Shown in pieces: positions 32,696 to 34,995 of a DNA stretch of 34,995 bases. The position numbers and the translations under genes are program-made. The stretch lies in NCBI GenBank assembly GCA_905479065.1, contig CAJQLB010000035.1, positions 1 through 34,995 of the forward strand, in the 5' to 3' direction. The stretch is from an uncultured Flavobacteriaceae bacterium (GTDB lineage: Bacteria; Bacteroidota; Bacteroidia; Flavobacteriales; Flavobacteriaceae). Position 1 is the stretch's first letter. Each line of letters starts with the position of its first letter. The notes under the pieces are model-generated. The model was not told the origin of the DNA. It did no database searches and saw nothing but the letters and a program-made list of their open reading frames with translations.

Positions 32696-32739
32696 TTGAT
32701 TACAATCCGTACTTTTACCGACTTCAATAAATCATTAAA

Positions 32740-33921
32740 ATGAGTCAAGAGATTAGCAAACGATACGCGCAGCGTGGTGTGTCAGCATCGAAAGAAGATG
32801 TTCATAATGCTATAAAAAAGATAGATAAAGGATTATTTCCAAAAGCATTTTGTAAGGTGGTGCCTGATTATTTAACTAATGATGATGACTACTGTTTGAT
32901 TATGCATGCTGATGGCGCAGGAACAAAATCCTCTCTTGCTTACATGTATTGGAAAGAAACAGGTGATATTTCAGTTTGGAAGGGTATTGCACAAGATGCT
33001 CTCATAATGAATATTGATGATCTTTTATGTGTTGGTGCAACTGATGATATCATGCTTTCATCGACCATTGGAAGGAATAAAAACCTCATTCCTGGAGATG
33101 TTATTTCTGCCATCATAAATGGAACAGAGGAATTGATAAAAGATTTGAAGACATTCGGTGTAAACATTCATTCTACAGGTGGTGAAACCGCTGATGTTGG
33201 TGACTTGGTTAGAACGATTATTGTAGATTCTACGGTAACTGCAAGAATGAAAAGAAATGATGTTATAGACAATGCTAATATTAAGGCTGGAGATGTTATA
33301 GTTGGTCTTGAGAGTTTTGGACAGGCTTCTTATGAGAGGGAGTATAATGGTGGTATGGGAAGTAATGGTTTAACCTCTGCAAGACATGACGTTTTTGATT
33401 CATATTTAGGATCTTTATATCCCGAAAGTTTTGATCCAAATGTTCCCAAAGAACTTGTATATTCTGGAAGAAAACGATTAACAGATTCGATTCAAGACTC
33501 ACCTATAGATGCTGGTAAGTTGGTGCTGTCTCCCACGAGAACATATGCACCGATAATAAAAAAGATATTATCAAAGTTTTCAAAGGAAACTGTTCACGGT
33601 ATGATTCATTGTAGTGGTGGAGCTCAAACTAAAATTTTACATTTCGTCGATGATCTTCATGTCATAAAAGACAACATGCTGCCGGTGCCTCCGCTTTTCA
33701 AGCTCATACAAGAGCAGTCAAAAACTGATTGGAAAGAAATGTATCAAGTTTTTAATTGTGGGCATCGTATGGAATTATATGTATCTCCTGAAATAGCGGA
33801 TGATATTATTGAAATATCAAAATCGTTTCAAGTACACGGACAGGTGATTGGAAAAGTTGAAGCAAGTACATTAAAAAAACTAACAATTAAGAGTCAATTT
33901 GGAACTTTTAATTATTTTTGA
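32740..33921 (+). CDS. purM: Phosphoribosylformylglycinamidine cyclo-ligase (AIR synthase), Bacteroidota form
   Basis: PurM closes the imidazole ring in purine synthesis (FGAM to AIR, using ATP). The 393 residues are longer than the 345 of E. coli PurM, as in Bacteroidota. Visible are the N-terminal RYAQRGVSASKEDV, MHADGAGTKSSLAY (the ATP/phosphate DGxGTK loop), DALIMNIDDLLCVGAT (Asp-rich metal site), HSTGGETADVGD, VGLESFG, SNGLTSARHDVF and the C-terminal HCSGGAQTK and FNCGHRMELYV. It is cytosolic. The DUF3078 gene follows after 19 bases. Confidence 0.93.
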   Translation: MSQEISKRYAQRGVSASKEDVHNAIKKIDKGLFPKAFCKVVPDYLTNDDDYCLIMHADGAGTKSSLAYMYWKETGDISVWKGIAQDALIMNIDDLLCVGATDDIMLSSTIGRNKNLIPGDVISAIINGTEELIKDLKTFGVNIHSTGGETADVGDLVRTIIVDSTVTARMKRNDVIDNANIKAGDVIVGLESFGQASYEREYNGGMGSNGLTSARHDVFDSYLGSLYPESFDPNVPKELVYSGRKRLTDSIQDSPIDAGKLVLSPTRTYAPIIKKILSKFSKETVHGMIHCSGGAQTKILHFVDDLHVIKDNMLPVPPLFKLIQEQSKTDWKEMYQVFNCGHRMELYVSPEIADDIIEISKSFQVHGQVIGKVEASTLKKLTIKSQFGTFNYF

Positions 33922-33940
33922 CAGCAGATTTCTTTAAACG

Positions 33941-34918
33941 ATGAAGATGAGATTTGAGAACCTATTGACTATAATTTGTCTTTTTATCTTAAACAGCTAT
34001 GGCTATTCTCAGCAAATTGAAAGCGATAGTCTTAAAGTTAATACTGACTCAGAAGTATCTGAATGGAGGCATATAAATCGAGCAAGTTTGGACATCAGTG
34101 AGGTGGCATTTGTTAATTGGAACAGTGGTGGATCTAATTCTATTTCTGGGCTTCTTGGAATTGAATTTCAAAGAAATTTTCAAAAAGATCACATGGTTTG
34201 GGAAAACCGTATGATTATCAAATATGGTGTAAATAAGCAACAAGAACAAGATTTTAGAAAGACAGATGATAATTTTGAAGTACATTCTCGTTTTGGCTTT
34301 AGAAAAGACACCTTATCTCATTGGTATTATTCAGCTAATTTTAGTTTTAAAACTCAATTTACGAATGGCTACAACTATTCTAAAAGTGAGACCCAATCAA
34401 TTTCAAAATTCATGGCTCCTGCTTATGTGTTTTTGGGTGTAGGTACGGTCTATGGTGAGCATATTGAATCTTTTTCTGCTTATTTATCACCGTTAACATT
34501 AAAGACAACATTTGTATTAGATCAAACATTAGCAGATGCAGGTTCATTTGGTGTAAGAGCAGCTGAATTTGACTCATCAGGAAACATCCTTAGAGAGGGC
34601 AAAAAGTCAAGAGAAGAAATAGGGATTTTAATAACAAGTTCTTTTGAGTCAGAATTAATTGAAAATATCTCGTTGAGAAACTTAGTAAGCTTTTACACTG
34701 ATTACTTAAATGATTTTGGGAATATCGATATTGATTGGGAAGTAGTACTTGATTTTAAAGTAAATTCGTTTGTTAGGGCAACCCTTGGATCGCATCTTAA
34801 ATATGATAATGATATTAAAATTGCCACATTGGTAAATGACGCTGGAGAAACAAAATATTCTGGGGCAAAAGTTCAATGGAAACAACTTTTTGGTATTGGA
34901 GCCCTAATCGATTTTTAA
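33941..34918 (+). CDS. DUF3078 family outer membrane protein
   Basis: The 325-residue protein has a signal peptide (about 1-24, ending SYGYSQQ). The mature part opens EWRHINRASLDISEVAFVNWNSGGSNSISGL, a start typical of DUF3078, and then shows beta-barrel strands such as WENRMIIKYGVNKQ, HSRFGFRKDTLSHWYYSANFSFKTQF and the final VQWKQLFGIGALIDF. The family is restricted to Bacteroidota and uncharacterised. It lies 19 bases after purM, a neighbour pair I recall from other flavobacteria, and probably shares its transcript. The 77 bases to the window end show no gene start. Confidence 0.85.
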   Translation: MKMRFENLLTIICLFILNSYGYSQQIESDSLKVNTDSEVSEWRHINRASLDISEVAFVNWNSGGSNSISGLLGIEFQRNFQKDHMVWENRMIIKYGVNKQQEQDFRKTDDNFEVHSRFGFRKDTLSHWYYSANFSFKTQFTNGYNYSKSETQSISKFMAPAYVFLGVGTVYGEHIESFSAYLSPLTLKTTFVLDQTLADAGSFGVRAAEFDSSGNILREGKKSREEIGILITSSFESELIENISLRNLVSFYTDYLNDFGNIDIDWEVVLDFKVNSFVRATLGSHLKYDNDIKIATLVNDAGETKYSGAKVQWKQLFGIGALIDF

Positions 34919-34995
34919 CATTTCAAAACTCTGGTTAAAGTTCTGCAATTCAACTAACCTAAAAGTGATTTATAGTCCTGCAATTGAAAAGGCTT

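Overview
The window is chromosomal DNA of a member of the Bacteroidota, most likely a marine Flavobacteriaceae. The base composition is AT-rich. It encodes a type IX secretion (T9SS) type B C-terminal sorting domain, DUF4293, DUF3078, DUF1599 and BT_3928-like proteins, paired GSII and GSIII glutamine synthetases, an archaeal/eukaryotic-type ProRS and a Rho with a long disordered insert. Several promoters match the Bacteroidota consensus (TTTG, about 19 bases, TAnnTTTG).

Layout. Bases 1-7000 carry surface genes: a large secreted repeat protein missing only its signal-peptide end, a FadL/OmpP1-like porin and a Gly-Trp-rich lipoprotein. Bases 7000-21350 are housekeeping: proS, tRNA-Glu-rpsT, rho, a DUF4293 membrane protein, a phosphodiesterase, truA-ABC exporter, cdaA, a lipoprotein-folP pair, and a tight operon DUF1599-DoxX-tpiA-methyltransferase-prmA-clpS. 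Bases 21365-24822 hold a sulfur-handling module on the minus strand (HMA protein, persulfide dioxygenase-like MBL/rhodanese protein, TauE exporter) with a Crp/Fnr regulator; a perfect Fnr-geometry palindrome lies just upstream of the MBL gene. tRNA-Arg follows. Bases 25019-27065 are a 2-kb gene-poor stretch. From 27066 come a Na+/Ca2+ antiporter, divergent GSII and GSIII, a small secreted peptide, an outer-membrane barrel, purM and a DUF3078 protein.

The most unusual part is 25.0-27.0 kb. It contains a recombinase-like relic next to tRNA-Arg, several tiny ORFs, three Fnr-type palindromes each centred 32-34 bases upstream of a -7 element, and three related hairpins (R1 on +, R2 and R3 on -) that keep the same hexaloop (NCGCAG) and basal stem while the inner stem differs. 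R2 and R3 also share an identical 15-base leader. I read this as a candidate cluster of small structured RNAs under Crp/Fnr-family control, possibly linked to the regulator next door, since the MBL promoter uses the same 33-base spacing. This is inference from sequence only; no homology search, folding program or expression data were available.
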